Assembly (NCBI GenBank): GCA_015680685.1
Contig: MNCI01033682.1
Location: 401,109-465,108 of the forward strand
DNA from: Gnetum montanum
Lineage: Eukaryota > Streptophyta > Gnetopsida > Gnetales > Gnetaceae
Length of the DNA stretch: 64,000 bases
Direction: 5' to 3'
Numbering within the stretch: the stretch's first letter is position 1; the number at the start of each line of letters is the position of its first letter. A program made the translations under genes and the position numbers. Positions 32,226 through 44,455 of the stretch are shown here, piece by piece. Under the pieces are notes generated by a model. The model ran no database searches, had not been told where the DNA came from, and saw only the letters and a list, made by a program, of their open reading frames with translations.

Positions 32226-33154
32226 TTTTGATATGTAAATTCTTAATTATGTCCTTGTAAGATTACATGTTTTATTCATAAGGAAAAATAAATGGAAAAA
32301 CCAAAATGGTGTTGACATTAAACAAAAGCTTAAAGCTTAATCGGTAGGTAGAAAAATATCCACAAGAATCAAATAATTTTAGAATATAAAATTTGAAAAA
32401 TAGATTTAAATTTAAACTAATGAGATTTACTTCTATCAAAGAGATGGAAAAAAAAGATGTGATTCAAAAAGCTTCAAAAATATTGAAGGAAATCTTCAGA
32501 AGATGAGAAGATAAACTATAAGAAGAACATTTACACAGAACAAAATTTCATCACAACTCCAACAACAACTAGCACTTGGTCCTGTGCTTTTGTATGGACA
32601 TAATCTCTATTTGAATGATTTACACAAAGGCAAATAGCTAATTTCCAAAGAGTAGGAAATTAAAAATCTATATCCCATGGGAGCATGAAGGACTTCTATT
32701 GAGCATAAGTGTAGCAAAGTGTGATGCCTAGTGAAGAATATAAAGCTCAATCCCATAATTAGAACCCCTAGCATATAATTAAGCCATCATAATAGTTAAA
32801 ATAATTCAAGCAAAATCTTGATTACATAGAGCATAAACATATGAATTCATCATTGTAATTGCATAGTTTATCATAATCAATTAGTATAAAACATCATCAT
32901 TAGGATATTGAAATATCCATTAAATTAGCTAATCACAAAATTTGTCAAAATATGAACTTCTAAGATGAAACCATGCTGTCAAATCAATGATTAAAGATGA
33001 GCCACCAAATCAAGGGATAATCTGTGAGTATAAGTTTATGGATATGACTTACTAACTCCAGTGTCATTCTAGGAAAGTAAGTCAATGTCAATGAATCACT
33101 ACCTCAAGGGCCAGTCACATGGCATGGTTTTTGGTTATTATAGCATAATAATGA
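32226..33154. other. AT-rich spacer, no gene seen
   Basis: No frames with family content and no clear repeat. The right edge abuts the truncated 3' LTR of copia B. Confidence 0.5.
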
Positions 33155-33680
33155 AGATTCAGAAAATTTGCCAAATTGTAGAGCTAATTTCTCCCAAACT
33201 ATAGTAGATATCAAATTAAAATTTTAGCTTCACATAGCCACCTATTCTTGTTTTTTTATTAAATTTGGAATCACTAAAAAATGTTGCAAAATGACTGAGA
33301 TATTATTAAACTAGTAATTATCCCTAATTCTAACTATTGAACTTCCAAGATTGAGTAAATGATGATGAATGATGTTGATGAATTAATGAAAGATTGGTGA
33401 ATTGATAATGAAATAGCAAAATTATTGATGAAATTATATTGATGATGTCATGACAAAGATTCCCAAAAGATGCCTTGGATATATATATATATATATGTAA
33501 CAAGTGGGGCAAAGTTTACTAAAAAATATATAATACAAGCCTATATATATATATAGGATTAGGGTCAAAATAACATTAAAACTATCCATCAATCTAGAAA
33601 TTTCCTATATTTTATTAAAATAAACTCATATTATATAATAAAAACATAAAATTATTGTCTTCTACTCTAAATATCCAGCA
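33155..33680 (-). repeat. Copia B 3' LTR (truncated)
   Basis: Matches 38150-38710. On the minus strand it begins TGCTGGATATTTAGAGTAG. A (TA)n run (about 33480-33496) is longer than in the other LTR. The last 120 bp of the family LTR are absent. Confidence 0.8.
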
Positions 33681-33700
33681 ATCCCTCCTTAGCATGAAAG
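33681..33700 (-). other. Copia B polypurine tract
   Basis: Minus strand reads CATGCTAAGGAGGGAT directly before the TGCTGG start of the 3' LTR, a purine-rich primer for plus-strand synthesis. Confidence 0.6.
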
Positions 33701-33774
33701 GTAATTTTCATTCTTTATTTTTTCTTTTTTCTTTCTTTTTCATGATATGAATTCCTATGAGACAAAATATTTTT

Positions 33775-34198
33775 TTAGGGAGTTAACAAGTTACTCTTTT
33801 GAACTAATGTGAATGGGTTTGATGGTTCCCTCTTTCACTTCTTACTTGATGAAATAGTATTTGATGTTAATGTATTTGGACTTTTCATGATGCACATAAT
33901 CTTGGGATAGTTGAATTGTTTTTGTATTATTATAATACAAATTTGTAAAGAGATCAACTTCAAATCTTAAGAGTGAGAGGAGTTTATTTAGCCAGAGTAT
34001 GTATTGAAGGCATATGGCCATGGTAGTAAATTCTGCTTCACAAGTGGATAAGTTGATGGATGATTATTTCTTTAATTTTTAGTAAATTGGATTTTTTCCA
34101 TGCATAATGAGATTTCCTGATGTGGATTTTCTATCATCAATATCTCCTATCCAATCAACATCTAAATATGCATGAAGATTATTGTCTCTTTTATTTAA
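33775..34198 (-). pseudogene. Copia B RNase H
   Basis: Minus-strand blocks: SSINLSTCEAEFTTMA (Glu of the catalytic set), ILWLNKLLSLLRFE, TKTIQLSQDYVHHEKSKYINIKYYFIK and EGTIKPIHISS. These match the C-terminal end of copia pol. Reading is nearly open, with a few stops. Confidence 0.8.
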
Positions 34199-35110
34199 TT
34201 AGATCCCAAAGTTGCAGGTTTGTATTGCATCCTTAAGGAGATACATAAATGCTTGCATGTGAGATTGTTTGAGCTCTTGCATGAATTTGGATAAGTATAA
34301 TGTTGTGTATTCTAAATCTGGTCTAGTATGGTAGAGAAACCAAAGTGATCCAATTATGGTTCTATAAATGATTGCATCTATGAGAGGAGCATTATCTTTG
34401 CTGGTTGACTTTAAAATGTATGACAAAATACTACTGACTAGCTTCTCATTCTTTAGATTGAATTTTTTAATGATGAAATTTGTGTATTTGATTTGAGGAA
34501 TTCCTATTCCCTCCTTATCCTGATTCACTTCAATTTCTAGGAAGTATTTGAGTTCTCCAAGGTCCTTCGTTTTGAATTCAGTTTTCATATCATTCTTGAA
34601 ATTTTCTGCTAGCCTTTTATTGGTGACAATAAAGATAATGTCATCTGTATATAGTGATATGATGATGAATTCATCTCCTTCTTTCTTGAAATATAGTGTC
34701 ATATTTTAACATGAAATTTTGATAATTATTTCCATGGAGAGAGCCATTAATTCTTTGGAACTAGGCCTTGGGTGCTTGCTATAGGTCATATAGAGCTTTG
34801 TTGAGTTTGTATACATTGTTTTCTTTTCCTTTGATAAGATAACCTTCAAGTTGGTAGATGTATACTTCTTCTTTAATGGATCTGTTTAGAAATACTAAGT
34901 TAACATTCATTTGTTGAACCTTTAGATCTTTATGTGCTACTCTGGAGAATGAGCTTGATGGTTTTAAATCTAGCCACTGATGTAAAGATTTCTTCATAGT
35001 CAATGCATTTCTTTTGTTTGAATCCTCTTGTGACAAGTCTTGATTTGTATGTTGTGACTTCTCCTTTCTCATTATACTTTGTTTTATACAACCACTTGCA
35101 ATCAATAACC
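34199..35110 (-). pseudogene. Copia B reverse transcriptase
   Basis: The 167-codon frame (34702-34199) contains SLYTDDIIFIV (catalytic YxDD as YTDD), DLGELKYFLEIEV, YTNFIIKKFNL and GSLWFLYHTRPDLEY, all standard copia RT blocks. The upstream frame (35105-34779) gives WLDLKPSSSFSRVAHKDLKVQQMNVNLVFLNRSIKEEVY-QLEG, the N-terminal half with its D and E..Y.QP blocks. A break lies near 34740. This is pol of a dead copia element. Confidence 0.85.
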
Positions 35111-35399
35111 TTTTTATCTTTTGGTTTGTCTGATAATTCTCATATGTTATTTCTTAGGATGAAATTGTACTCTTTGTCCATGATTTCTTTCTAGAATTTT
35201 AATTTCATGGCTTCATTAACATTGGTTGGTTTACTTGAGATTGTTGAATATGCCATATCTGTAATATTTTAAGATCTTGTAGTTCTTCTTTCAAAATTTA
35301 TGTCTAGCATTTTAGTGTGAGGATGATCTCTTTGAACCCAAGGTTTTGAACTTTGATATATGTCTAATTTTTCTTGCTATTTGAAAAAATCACTTACCA

Positions 35400-36130
35400 A
35401 ACTTTATCTCATCAAATATAACATCTCTTAAAACATATCATTTATGATTCATTGGGTCATAGCACCTGTATCCACCAATGTAAGAATCATAACCAAGAAA
35501 GATGCATTTTTTTGTTTGTCTTCAAGTTTGTCAATGAATTATTTTGGGGTTTTTACATAGTAATGACATCCAAATATTCTTATATGACTCAGGTTAGAAA
35601 TTCTATTGTATAAAACTTCATATGAAGATTTGTTTTCATTGCTTTTGATGATGATTTAATTAGAAATGTAACAAGAAACTATGATAGCCATAATCTAATA
35701 TTGGTTAGGTCATGAGACATGCTTTAGTAAGCACATTGTTATGTCTTGTATTCTTCTATTTTTTCTTTCAACCACTTTGTTTGATTGTGAGCTATATCCA
35801 CATGTGCTTTGATGAAAGATACCATTTTCTTTATAGAACTTATTAAATTATTTATTTATGAATTTACCTCCTTTGTTTGATCTAATGGGCTTAATCTTGA
35901 TATTCATGGAATTTTCAATCAATTTGTGGAAAGTTTCAAAGTATTTTATGGCTTCATTATTTTACTTTAGATTGTAAGTCCAAGTGTATCTTGAGTAGTC
36001 ATATACTATGACCATGAAATAATTTATCCCTATTAAAATAGTGGGCATTGGCCCAACAAGATCCATGTGTAGAAGATAAAATGGTTTTTCCTTATTTATC
36101 ATGTAAGAGTTGTGAGGAGAATTTGTTTGC
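35400..36130 (-). pseudogene. Copia B integrase
   Basis: Blocks on the minus strand: LLHMDLVGPMPT (first Asp), YDYSRYTWTY, IRSNKGGKF (family SDNGGEF; second Asp lost), STCGYSSQSNKVVERKNR (Glu), then LSHIRIFGCHYYVKTPK (the C-terminal LR.FGC.AYV.. block). The loss of the second catalytic Asp and several stops mark it as dead. Confidence 0.8.
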
Positions 36131-36599
36131 TTTCCTTATATGTAGGTCTCACATTTGTCTTGAGGAATATCCAAATTTTTATTTCTTGTAGCTTTTTCCC
36201 ATTTGATCATTCTTTTAAATTTGTAATAGGAGGTGTGGCCAAGCCTTCCATGCCAAAGTATGCACTTGCTAAAATCATCAATATTCTTTCCTTGCCTTCA
36301 TCTTTGTTTGGGACTTTATTGGTTTCTGTTGTAAGGACATGCTTTCTTGAGTAGTATGATTGCTTATGATGTCATCATTTTCATTGAGATGGTCTCATTC
36401 AAGGAAATATATTTTGTTATTCAATGCTTTGATTTTCATGATTTCTACAACATTGGATTTGTTAATAATGCAGAAATTTCTCTTGAAACTGACACTCTTT
36501 CCTCCTTTATAGAACTATACAATAGAGATGCGATGGTTAGAAAGATTAGGAATATAATACATATTGGAAATTGTGAATTTTTATCCATTATTTAATTTA

Positions 36600-37790
36600 A
36601 CTATACAATCTCTTATTTCTTCTATGACTAAGTATTTTTCATCTCCAATTTTGATGTTGCCAAGACTGTTGTTTGTTTTGTAATTTAGAAGATAATTTTT
36701 GTATGATGTCATAAGATTGGAGCACCCATTGTCTACAATTTAAGAATCTTAATTTATTTTTAAAATTGATTTGAAGGCTGCATAATTACTTGGCTCTTCT
36801 TCTTGAGCATTCTTTCAATATGATGAGGGAGTATATTATTTTAGTTGTGAAGTTTGTTCATGTATTGTTTCAAAATTGATTATGATCTAGCATTAGTTGA
36901 TGGTATCATCTTTTCTTTTGTAGAAGTTGTAATATGGTACTAAATCTTGACATTGTCTTTATTTTCTAAATTGATTCCATCTGCCTCTTCCTCTAGCTAA
37001 ACCTCTTCCTCTTCCTATTGCAATTTAACCACCATTTTCTTCTGAGTTTGTTTCTTAATCTTTAGTTTGATAATTGAATCATTCTCTTCCTCCAAATCTT
37101 CCTTTCCTATCTCTTCCTCTTCAATTAGTTATGTAGGCTTGATCATCTTCACTCAATTGTTTGTTATTCTTCATAATTTGCAAGGTTTTGACTTCAACAA
37201 CTAATTCATTGATACCAATCATGTTTAAGTTCTTTTAAAGAGTAATGTTTTCCATCATGTTTTCAAATCTTGGATCTATGTAAAAATCTTGAACAACTTT
37301 ATAAAATTTGTTCATGTAGATATATCCATAGCCATATTCATCTATTTTTCATAAGCTATCATACATTCTAATAAAGTAGCCTTTGACACTTTGAATTCTT
37401 CTAATTTCTAGAGTATCAAATTTTTGTTTGTAGATTAGTTGCTGCAATTGTTGATTTTCCAAGATTTTCTTGTATTCTAATTAGAGATTATTGCATACTT
37501 CTTTGGAAATAGTATAGAGACTATATCTACCAAAAATAACTTTTGAGACACTAGCCAATAGCATAATGAGAGCCAAATTGTTATTCTTCTTCTTTATTTT
37601 ATATTCTTTGATTTATAATTTGGTGAAATTTTCAAAATCATGAATGAATATTAAACCTATTTCAACTATTTCCTAATAGTCATTATGTTCAAGGAGGCAT
37701 TTCATCATCCTTATCCATAGGATAAAATCTTGAGAGTGATTAGAGATGATGGAACATCTAGCTATATCTTTTGTGCTCATTTTTGTAGGT
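36600..37790 (-). pseudogene. Copia B gag and protease remnant
   Basis: Start ATG near 37780 opens MSTKDIARCS and a gag-like helical region (IMKCLLEHNDY ... SVSKVIFGRYSLYTISKEV ... LQQLIYKQKFDTLEI, RIQSVKGYF). An Arg/Gly-rich stretch (RGRGLARGRGRW, near 37000) follows where a zinc knuckle would be. The protease site reads IVDNGCSNLMT (36741-36709); the family has DSGCS.HMT, so Ser is replaced by Asn. Many stops. Confidence 0.7.
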
Positions 37791-38011
37791 GAACTTGGCA
37801 CTTTGATACAAAGTAAAGGAATTTTAGGTAGCAAAAGAATTTCTTGGTTATCCTAAATTTCTAAAGAATTAGCTAATAAAAGCTATATTTTTGAAAATCT
37901 TAGAGAGTTCTCTATAATTTGGAAAAAGTAAGTATTACAAAAGATATCCAAAAGCTATGGTTATAGTATGTTCTGGTAGTGAAACTTTGAGAGATAACTA
38001 AAAAGTTGTTA

Positions 38012-38027
38012 TGTTTCTGATGCTAAA
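38012..38027 (-). other. Copia B primer-binding site
   Basis: Minus strand reads TTTAGCATCAGAAACA, close to the copia initiator-Met-tRNA site (TTGGTATCAGAGC), next to the 5' LTR end. Confidence 0.5.
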
Positions 38028-38710
38028 ATTTTAACTAACCTTTGCAAAGATATTATCTTTCAAGTAAATATAATATCACATCAAATAATTATGTGATGAA
38101 GGAGAAATGATCTAACAATGAATTATCATTCCTTCTAGTAAAAATTTGGGATTCAGAAAAATTGACAAATTATAAAGCTAATTTTTTCCAAATCGTAATA
38201 GATATTGAATTGAAATTTTAGCTACACATAGCCACATATCATATCTTTGTAATAAATATAGAATTACTAAAAAATGTTGCAAATTTATTGAAATATGATC
38301 AAAATAGTGAATATTTCTAATTTTGACTATTCAACTTCCAAGATTGAGTAAATAGTGAAGAACAATGTTAATGTCTATTAATGAATTGATGAATTAATGA
38401 AAGATTAATGAATCAATGATGAAACAGTAATATTCTTGCTAAAATTATATTGATGATGCCATAATATAAATTTCCAAAAGATGCCTTGGATCTATATATG
38501 TGACAAGTGGTGTAAGGTTTACTAAAAGCAATACAATATAGCCCTAATGACAAAAAAAGAAAAACTTTAAATATTAAATATATATATGGATTTGAGCTAA
38601 AATAACATTATAAACACCCATCAATATGAAAAATTGCTATATTTGATTAAAATAAACACCTATTTTATAATAAAAACAAAAAATTATTTCCCAACTCTAA
38701 AAAGCCAACA
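38028..38710 (-). repeat. Copia B 5' LTR
   Basis: Minus strand starts TGTTGGCTTTTTAGAG. Related to 33155-33680 across about 540 bp. The inner end near 38028 is inferred from the primer site. Confidence 0.75.
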
Positions 38711-39655
38711 AGAGTTTAATTGCATCATGTGTTACAAAACTACTCATGAAGGAACTACCATGGTAAAGTAGTCAAAAACTTAAATTCTTAATCATAGATT
38801 TAAGCATCTCAAAATGAAGGATAAGAAGATAATAAAGTACTTATTCAAAGTTACTAAGATCAAAAATGCTCTAAAAGGACTTAAGGTAGACTACCCTAAT
38901 TCCAAGATTTGTCAAAAAGTGTTAGCAAACCTTTCAATGAGGTTTCATGCCAAAGTCATAACTATTCTTGAAGTTAGAGATACAAACATCATGAGGGTAG
39001 ATGATCTATAGGGAAACCTGGAGACTTTTGAGTTGTCTTTAGAAAATGGTCATGAGACAAAAACCTTAAAAAGCATTACTTTAAAGACTTCCAATGATGT
39101 GAAAGAAGAAGAAGATTCAGATAATCTAAATGAAGAAGACTTGGTCCTTTTGAGTAGGAATTTCAATAGACTCTTCAAGAAGAAGATGAATGGTAAAGCT
39201 CCCACAAGCAACAATATGAAAGGTACCAAGAAAAATGAAATTCAATGTTATCATTACTATGGATACAGTCACATTACTTCAAAATGCTCCACTACCAAAA
39301 GAAAGATGTTATTACTTCTTCTAAAAAATGTTACATCAAGATAAAAAGTGACCTGCATGAACAAGAATCAAAGTTAGAAGAATATGAAAGTATGAAGAAA
39401 AATAGGGGTTGTGAAAGATGTAAATACTAGGAAGCTAGAATCAGTGAATTTGAGAAAGAGATAAATGAGAAAGAAGTAGTTAAAATCCTTATTGACATTC
39501 TTGTTATAGCCTAAGATACTCTCAATGATAAGGTGAAAATTATAGAGGATTTCAAAAAGACTATTGAGGAGTTTACTAAGGAAAGAATCACACTTGACAT
39601 TATGATGAAAAGATTAAGGAAACTTGCTGATCAAGAACTTAGAAGGGGGGTTGAA
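38711..39655 (+). pseudogene. Copia A gag, N-terminal part
   Basis: Begins mid-gene: TTHEGTTMVK-SKT (near 38740; typical copia gag) then KMKDKKIIKYLFKVTKIKNALKGL, a block ending RVDDL, LIG-like, and acidic stretch. The first zinc knuckle reads CYHYYGYSHITSKC (39247-39290), with the second Cys changed to Tyr. A Glu/Lys-rich coiled coil follows (39345-39650). The frame is largely open with a few stops. Confidence 0.75.
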
Positions 39656-40740
39656 TAAGTTCCCCAATTTCAAGTGCACTCACTAAACAAAACACCTAAT
39701 TTTACATGGTTCCCAAACTTAGATACGTCTATACTCAAAGGGTAAAATCCTTGCATACCTTGGGATTTTTTTTTCTTAATAAAATATGGTTTGAAGGGCA
39801 CCACACCCTGTATAAGCTCTAAGCTCTACATTGGAATGTTTCATTGCTACGAAACCACTCAGCCTCACAACGTCCTAATAAGCTCAAAATATGGTTTTAA
39901 GGATCCCATAACCTTTACAAAATTGAGCTTCACTCTAGAGTGTTTTGACACTACAAAACAACTCAATTTCACAAGATCCCAACAAGCTCAATGAGGATGC
40001 CTTCTCATAAGAAGCACATCAACCTTGTAGGGCAACAAGAAAAAGAAAAAAGATACAAGGAAAGAATATAACTAAATTTACAAGTCCTTTCACTTTGAAG
40101 CATAGTACAATGAAGAATAAGAATAAGAATATAATAGCATAGATTAGACAATGATTGACCTTGCGTGAATAGTACTTGCACAATTTCCAAGATTTTGGTA
40201 TCTTTGTATAGCCTCAAAGTTTCTGAAAAATCCTCGAAATTCATGCAACAACTACCTAATGGCTAGTGTAAATGTCTCCTTTGAAGTTGGGATGTCTACT
40301 TGAGATTGGCCTCAACTCAAGACAAACATCTCTTTGGAAAAATGGAAGGTCTCCTATGGAACATCTCTAGGGTGACCTCTACTTTGAGATAAAGATGTCT
40401 ACTATTTTTAAGAGACATCTCCTCAACTTTTGACCTTTGTCTTCTGAGGCTTTCTCTTGTCAATTTGCCTTCTTGCTAATCCTTGAAGCATCTTCATTTG
40501 ACTTGCAACCTTCGCTTTCATCCATATTTCTCCATGCTCTCATCTTGCCCATGTAGTCTTCATTTTGTCTCCTTGAGTTCTCATTCATGTCCTACAAGAT
40601 CATCACACACCACAAACACACCATAAACAATCTATGTTCTTCATTTTCCTTAAGGTTTTGACACATCCAAAGGTAAACAAAACTAACAAGTGGAACAAGA
40701 CCTGAATATCATGATTTAAAACAAAGTTTGGGGAAACTAG
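39641..40740. mobile_element. Unclassified insertion inside copia A gag
   Basis: Gag coding text stops near 39650 and resumes near 40745. The segment starts GATCAAGAACTTAGAAGGGG then GGTTGAATAAG. A close match in reverse lies at 50575-50550 (GATCAAGAAAAGTACCTTAG, AGGGGGTGAATAGG), so this is a repeat family. It contains two imperfect tandem copies of about 103 bp. No protein domain is visible and no target duplication is clear. Confidence 0.5.
39784..39990 (+). repeat. Two tandem copies of a 103-bp unit
   Basis: Unit 1 (39784-39886) and unit 2 (39887-39990) both run AATATGGTTT-AAGG ... ACAAGCTCTAnnnCTCTA ... GTTTNNNTGCTACRAAACNACTCA ... CCYAAYAAGCTCA. Divergence is about a quarter of sites. 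Confidence 0.75.
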
Positions 40741-40744
40741 GTAA

Positions 40745-41060
40745 GTGGGACTGTCTTCCAAGATATGAAGTTATTGCATGAAATTTAAATATTCAATGTC
40801 ATTATTGCAAAACATTTGGACATATGAAATATTAATGTAGAAAATTTCTAGAAAAGTGGTTTCAAAATTCTAACATGATTAAGTCTAGCACATTTCAATA
40901 ATCAAGACCAAAGCCAAAAAAGATGTGGATTCCAAAAGGCAAAAGTCACATGGCATGTATGGCCACCACATCTTTGACAAGAAAAATGACTTTGTGGTAT
41001 TTGGATAGTTGATGCTCTCATCACATGATAGGTAATAAGAATTTTTTTTTTCAAAGTTAG
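40745..41060 (+). pseudogene. Copia A gag C-terminus and protease
   Basis: Second zinc knuckle CHYCKTFGHMKY-C (40798-40840, stop before the last Cys), linker PKKMWIPKGKSHMAC and protease site LWYLDS-CSHHMIGN (40995-41035; family WYLDSGCSRHMTG). The Gly of the active site is now a stop codon. Order and blocks match the Maximus/SIRE lineage. Confidence 0.8.
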
Positions 41061-41289
41061 AATAGTTCAATGGTGGAATCGTGATCTTTGAAGACAATGG
41101 AAAAGCATTCAAAAAAGGTAAAGGTACCATTTGAGGTAAGTCTTCACCCAAAATTAACAATGCTTATTACGTAAATAACTTAGAACTTAATTTGTTAAGC
41201 GCTAGTCAATGTTGTGATAATGAAAAAAAAGTTGTATTTTAAGCTTATCATTCCATTGTCAAAGACATGAATACTAACAAAAAATTAAA

Positions 41290-42300
41290 TTTATTAGAAA
41301 AAGATAAAAAAACATCTACATTTTTTATAATTACAATTTCTTGAACTTGGATATAGTAAATCAAAAGATAGTTGGCTTTGGCATAAAAGACTAGCACATA
41401 TAAACTTTGAAAGGATATCAAAGCTTTTTAGAAAGAAAAGTTTTGAAGATCTTTCATAAGTCCAAAGTAAAAAGGATAAGTCATGTGACATTTGTCAAAA
41501 GTATAAGTAGAAAATATTTTCCTTTCAAGAAAAAATAAAACTACTACTACTGTGCCTCTTGAATTTTTGTATATAGATATAGCTGGCCCATCAACGATCA
41601 CCACTATAGGAGGCAAAAAATACTTTATGATTATTGTTGATGATTCTCAATTTACTTGGATCTCACTACTAATCCATAAGAATGAATTTTTTTTATTATG
41701 TTAAGAATTTATCTTAAGTTGTAGAGAAAAAAGGGTATCTTATAAAGACTATTAGAAGTGATCATGGTGGAGAATTCCAAAAATTATATGTTTAATGAAT
41801 TTTTCAATAATGAGAGTTTTAATAAGTAATTTAAAAATTCATGAATACCATAATAGAATGAAGTAGGTGAATGAAGAAATGGAGTTTTACAAGAAATGAT
41901 GAGAACTATGTTGTATGATAGGGACCTTTCAAAGTCATTTTGGGGAGAAGCTATTAATACTACTTGATGCATAGTAAATTGAATCTTGATTAGACCATAT
42001 CTCATGAAAATGACATATGAACTATACTATGACAAGAAACGCAAGTTAATTTACTTTAAGGTTTTTTGTTCAAGATGTTTTATTTTGAAAGATAAGCATA
42101 GAAAGTTTGATAGAACAATAGATGAGGGTATTTTTCTTGGCTGTTCATCTACTAATAAAGCATATAGGGTATTCAATAAATGTTCTCTTATGGTATTTAA
42201 AGTCATTCATGTTGTCTTTGATAAGTATATCAATATATTGGATGAGGATCAAAATGATAATATAGAATTCATTACAAACCCTATAGAGAATAACATTTAA
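41290..42300 (+). pseudogene. Copia A integrase
   Basis: GAG-pre-integrase: DSWLWHKRLAHINFERISKL (41365-41425) and CDICQKYK (41490-41515). Core: LEFLYIDIAGPSTITTIGGKKYFMIIVDD (41560-41645; first Asp), the SDHGGEF-type second site near 41760, and an E region near 41860-41880. The C-terminal frame (41986-42300) reads DEGIFLGCSSTNKAYRVFNK, a standard copia block. Several stops and frame shifts. Confidence 0.85.
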
Positions 42301-42315
42301 CCATAGATACAATCA

Positions 42316-43110
42316 ATGAGTAGCAAAAATAAGGATGAAGAAGAAGAGGAGAAATCACCCTCTTCTCAATCCAAGTTTCACAAAAATCATCCTTCTAAAC
42401 AAATAATAGAAAATATCAACAATGGCATTAGAACTAGAAGAGCCACACAAGAATTTTTTCGATATTCATGCTTCCTCTCTCAACTAAAACCCACAAATAT
42501 TTTTGAGGCTTTAAATGATGAATCATGGATACTAGTTATGAACGAAGAGTTAAATCATTTTAAGAGAAAAAATTTGTGGGAATTGGTTCCAAAACCCAAG
42601 GATAGAAAAATTATTGGAACTAAATGGATATTTACGAACAAACAAAATAAAATGGTATTATCACTAGAAATAAAGTTAGACTAGCATAGATTAGAATTTA
42701 TAAGGATCTTACTTGCCTTTAACATTCATCTAAATATCAAGCTTTTTTAAATGGATGTAAAGTGTGATTTTTAAAATGGTTGTTTTCAAGAGAAATTTTA
42801 CATTGAACAACCATCAGGTTTTGTGGAAGCTATTTATCCTAATCATGTTTATACACTTAGAAAAGTTTTATATGATTTAAAACAAGCCCCTAGGGCTTGG
42901 TACAATGGACTTATGTCATATTTGATCAATAATGGTTTCACTAGAGATTTTATTGATGCTACTTTATTCATTCCTAGAAAGGGAAAAGATGTTTTGATTA
43001 TTTAATTTATGTTGATGACATTATTTTTTATGTTACTAATCAATCTTTGTGCAAATATTTTGAAAGTCTCATGTAGGGAGAGTTTGAGATGAGCTTAATT
43101 GATGAATTAT
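42316..43110 (+). pseudogene. Copia A reverse transcriptase
   Basis: Frame 42316-42684 has an acidic Ser-rich start, then W-LVMNEELNHFKRKNLWELVPKP and GTKWIFTNK. Later fragments give VYTLRKVLYDLKQAPRAWY (42848-42904) and YVDDIIFYVTN (43007-43040, catalytic YVDD retained), then a GEFEMSLI.ELYFFL block. At least three stops. Confidence 0.88.
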
Positions 43111-43179
43111 ATTTCTTCCTCGACTTGCCAAAATCAATCAAAAGGTGAAATATTTATCACTCAAAGTAAGTTTGACAAG

Positions 43180-43945
43180 GACATACTCAAAAAGTTTAAG
43201 ATGGAGGATTGTAAACAAATCAACGCTCCAATGAGCTCTCAATTGAAACTCATAAAGGATGAAAAAGGTAAGGTGATAGATGAAAATACATATTGAGGTA
43301 TGATTGACAACCTACTCTACCTAATAGCTAGTAGATCAGACATAATGTTGAATGTATGTATTTGTGCTAGATATCAATCTTGTCCTAAAGAATCTTCTTT
43401 TAGTATTATATAACATATATTTAGATATATTAAAGGTACTAGACAACATTATCTTTGATACCCTAATGACACATTCCTTGATTGTTGTGGGTATATTGAT
43501 GTAGATTGGGAAGGTTATGTAATTGACTAAAAAAGCACTAGCAGAAGCTATTACTTTCTTGGAAATTATTATGTGAGTTGGATGAGCAAGAAATAGACTT
43601 CAACGTCTATCTCCACTATAGTAGAAGAATACATAGCAATTGGAAGTTATTGTGCTCAGCTTTGATGGATGAATCATACACTTCAAAACTATGGATTAAA
43701 ATATAAAATCTTAATCTTATTAAGTAATAATCAAGTACCATAAAAATTGCCAGAAATTTAGTTCAATACTCACATACAAAACACATTGAAATCAAACACC
43801 ATTGCATTAGGGAATAGGTAGAAAATAAGATGATTTCATTGGAATATTATGTATAGAGGAACAACTTGTAGATATTAGGATAAAGGCATTACTACACCAC
43901 AATTTAACACCATCAAGTGAGGCTTGGGTGTTAGGCTTTGCACCG
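43180..43945 (+). pseudogene. Copia A RNase H
   Basis: Blocks: KKFKMEDCKQINAPMS (43190-43240), CGYIDVDWEG (43480-43515; first Asp), KSTSRSYYFLGNYYVSWMSKK (43530-43590), STIVEEYIAIGSYCAQL (43612-43662; Glu), then LVQYS-HTKHIEIKHH (43760-43800) and the C-terminal tail to about 43945. The last 190 bp recur in the fragment at 19161-19591. Confidence 0.85.
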
Positions 43946-44455
43946 ACTAATTAGGTATGTAAGCACTCTAGCCTACATTAGGTGGGTTGAGGGTTTATTC
44001 TTAGGTAGGTTGTCCATTTTACTATTTTAATAAGAATTTATGCTAATTCAAAATTTATTTATCTACCATGAAATCCTTAAACATATTTTCTCTTCATTTT
44101 TTACCTATGAAGTATTTTTTAAAATCTTGTGTCATATTGATATAGTTATGTGGTCAACTACTCCCTCTTCTTTGTCAACTAGACCTATGATCAGTCAACC
44201 AAGTTGGAAATAGGTCAACCACCATGATGTGAGGTTTTATAAATTTTCTTTTGTGTTTTATTCTATGGACCCCACTCGACTGATTAACTACTTGAATCCT
44301 TATGTTAACTGATCCACAGTAACATTTATTTTTAAAAGAGGATTTTGGCATTTTCTTTTTCCATTCTTGACTTGCCCCCGAATAGTTCTTCACTTTCTTC
44401 ATTGTGCTGCACTTTTATTCTACCTCCATCACTCCTCACTGCAGTCTTGCCATGG

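Larger units (their letters stand above)
33155..38710 (-). mobile_element. Copia element B
   Basis: LTR copies at 33155-33680 and about 38028-38710 are clearly related from GATTCAGAAAA onwards. On the minus strand the order is LTR, a Met-tRNA-type primer site, gag, protease, integrase, RT, RNase H, polypurine tract, LTR, which is the copia order (integrase before RT). The 3' LTR is missing about 120 bp at its low-coordinate end. Many stops. Its right end sits exactly at the truncated start of copia A gag, so B probably inserted into A or replaced its 5' part. Confidence 0.8.
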
